From an uncultured Cetobacterium sp. (GTDB lineage: Bacteria > Fusobacteriota > Fusobacteriia > Fusobacteriales > Fusobacteriaceae), in the NCBI RefSeq assembly GCF_947038635.1, contig NZ_CAMQXC010000004.1, positions 1 through 52,581 of the forward strand: a DNA stretch of 52,581 nucleotides, read 5' to 3'. Position 1 is the first letter of the stretch, and every line of letters begins with the position of its first letter. The notes under the pieces were generated by a model. It saw only the letters and a program-made list of their open reading frames with translations. It searched no databases and was not told where the DNA came from. Of the stretch, positions 52,510 to 52,581 are shown piece after piece. Made by a program: the position numbers and the translations under genes.

Positions 52510-52581
52510 AAAATATCCCTTAGATTGGGTCTAATTAAATATTTGTGTAAACCTTCAAGTTGGGGTAATATTAAATTATCT
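52510..52581. other. Non-coding tail after the sugar operon
   Basis: 72 bases without a supported gene. A short TTAGA/TCTAA inverted repeat lies near 52522-52535 but has no T tract, so I do not call a terminator. The operon may continue beyond the window. Confidence 0.4.

Noticed and set aside
52522-52535. Terminator after the PfkB kinase gene
   Set aside because: Only a 5-base inverted repeat without a T tract.

Overview
The window is chromosomal DNA from an AT-rich, diderm anaerobe, most likely Fusobacteriota and perhaps close to Cetobacterium, Ilyobacter or Fusobacterium. This rests on several features together: very low GC, strong AGGAGG ribosome binding sites, frequent TTG and GTG starts, a PolC-type replicative polymerase, outer-membrane genes (an MlaA lipoprotein and several lipoproteins), a DUF3798 transporter and an Aga-type sugar PTS. 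The genus is a guess. I saw no tRNA, rRNA, CRISPR array, transposase or phage gene, so the region looks like vertically inherited core and metabolic DNA. The most accessory-like part is the sugar locus at the right end.

Layout. 1-3,900: truncated aroA (minus), then a UPF0291 protein, asnS, an anchored esterase and a tiny lipoprotein. 3,900-7,620: riboflavin operon ribH-ribD-ribE-ribBA (minus) under an FMN riboswitch with its own terminator. 7,618-14,330: a lipoprotein amidase, HU, an EF-G paralogue, CorA, the DNA sliding clamp and a solitary PotD. 14,490-19,630: an rRNA/tRNA methyltransferase, a HAD phosphatase, an exported alpha/beta hydrolase coupled to MlaA, and a PepV-like dipeptidase. 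19,860-25,180: a complete ABC importer with a DUF3798 binding protein and unknown substrate. 25,210-30,560 (minus): L,D-transpeptidase, RqcH, a MarR-FeoA fusion, Rpe, RsgA and a PASTA protein. 30,720-41,550: hpt, rsmA, DUF4911, khpA, rimM, trmD, gamma-carbonic anhydrase, a SPOUT methyltransferase, polC, an EamA transporter and threonine deaminase. 41,590-43,570: a DsbA/FrnE-like protein, then a structured leader RNA in front of an exported M14/AstE-like enzyme. 43,590-52,510: an MFS sugar porter and a GntR regulator facing a galactosamine/N-acetylgalactosamine-type PTS and tagatose-pathway operon pair.

How the parts work together. The right-hand locus forms a pathway: PTS uptake and phosphorylation (AgaV/W/E/F), AgaS deamination/isomerisation to tagatose 6-phosphate, a PfkB kinase, and a GatY-type aldolase giving triose phosphates. 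A GntR/HutC regulator probably acts through TGGTAYGTAC operators placed just after the -10 boxes. The hpt-to-polC block is a translation and replication housekeeping operon.

Most worth checking: (1) the 42,282-42,448 leader RNA, which looks like a terminator-type riboswitch I could not assign to any class; (2) rsgA, whose full-length frame has no ATG, GTG or TTG start and appears to begin at AUU; (3) a kinase-less PASTA protein in the place normally held by PrkC next to rsgA and rpe; (4) the DUF3798 ABC importer with its small membrane-anchored partner; (5) the exported hydrolase overlapping mlaA; (6) a possible Shine-Dalgarno-sequestering leader in front of DUF4911-khpA.
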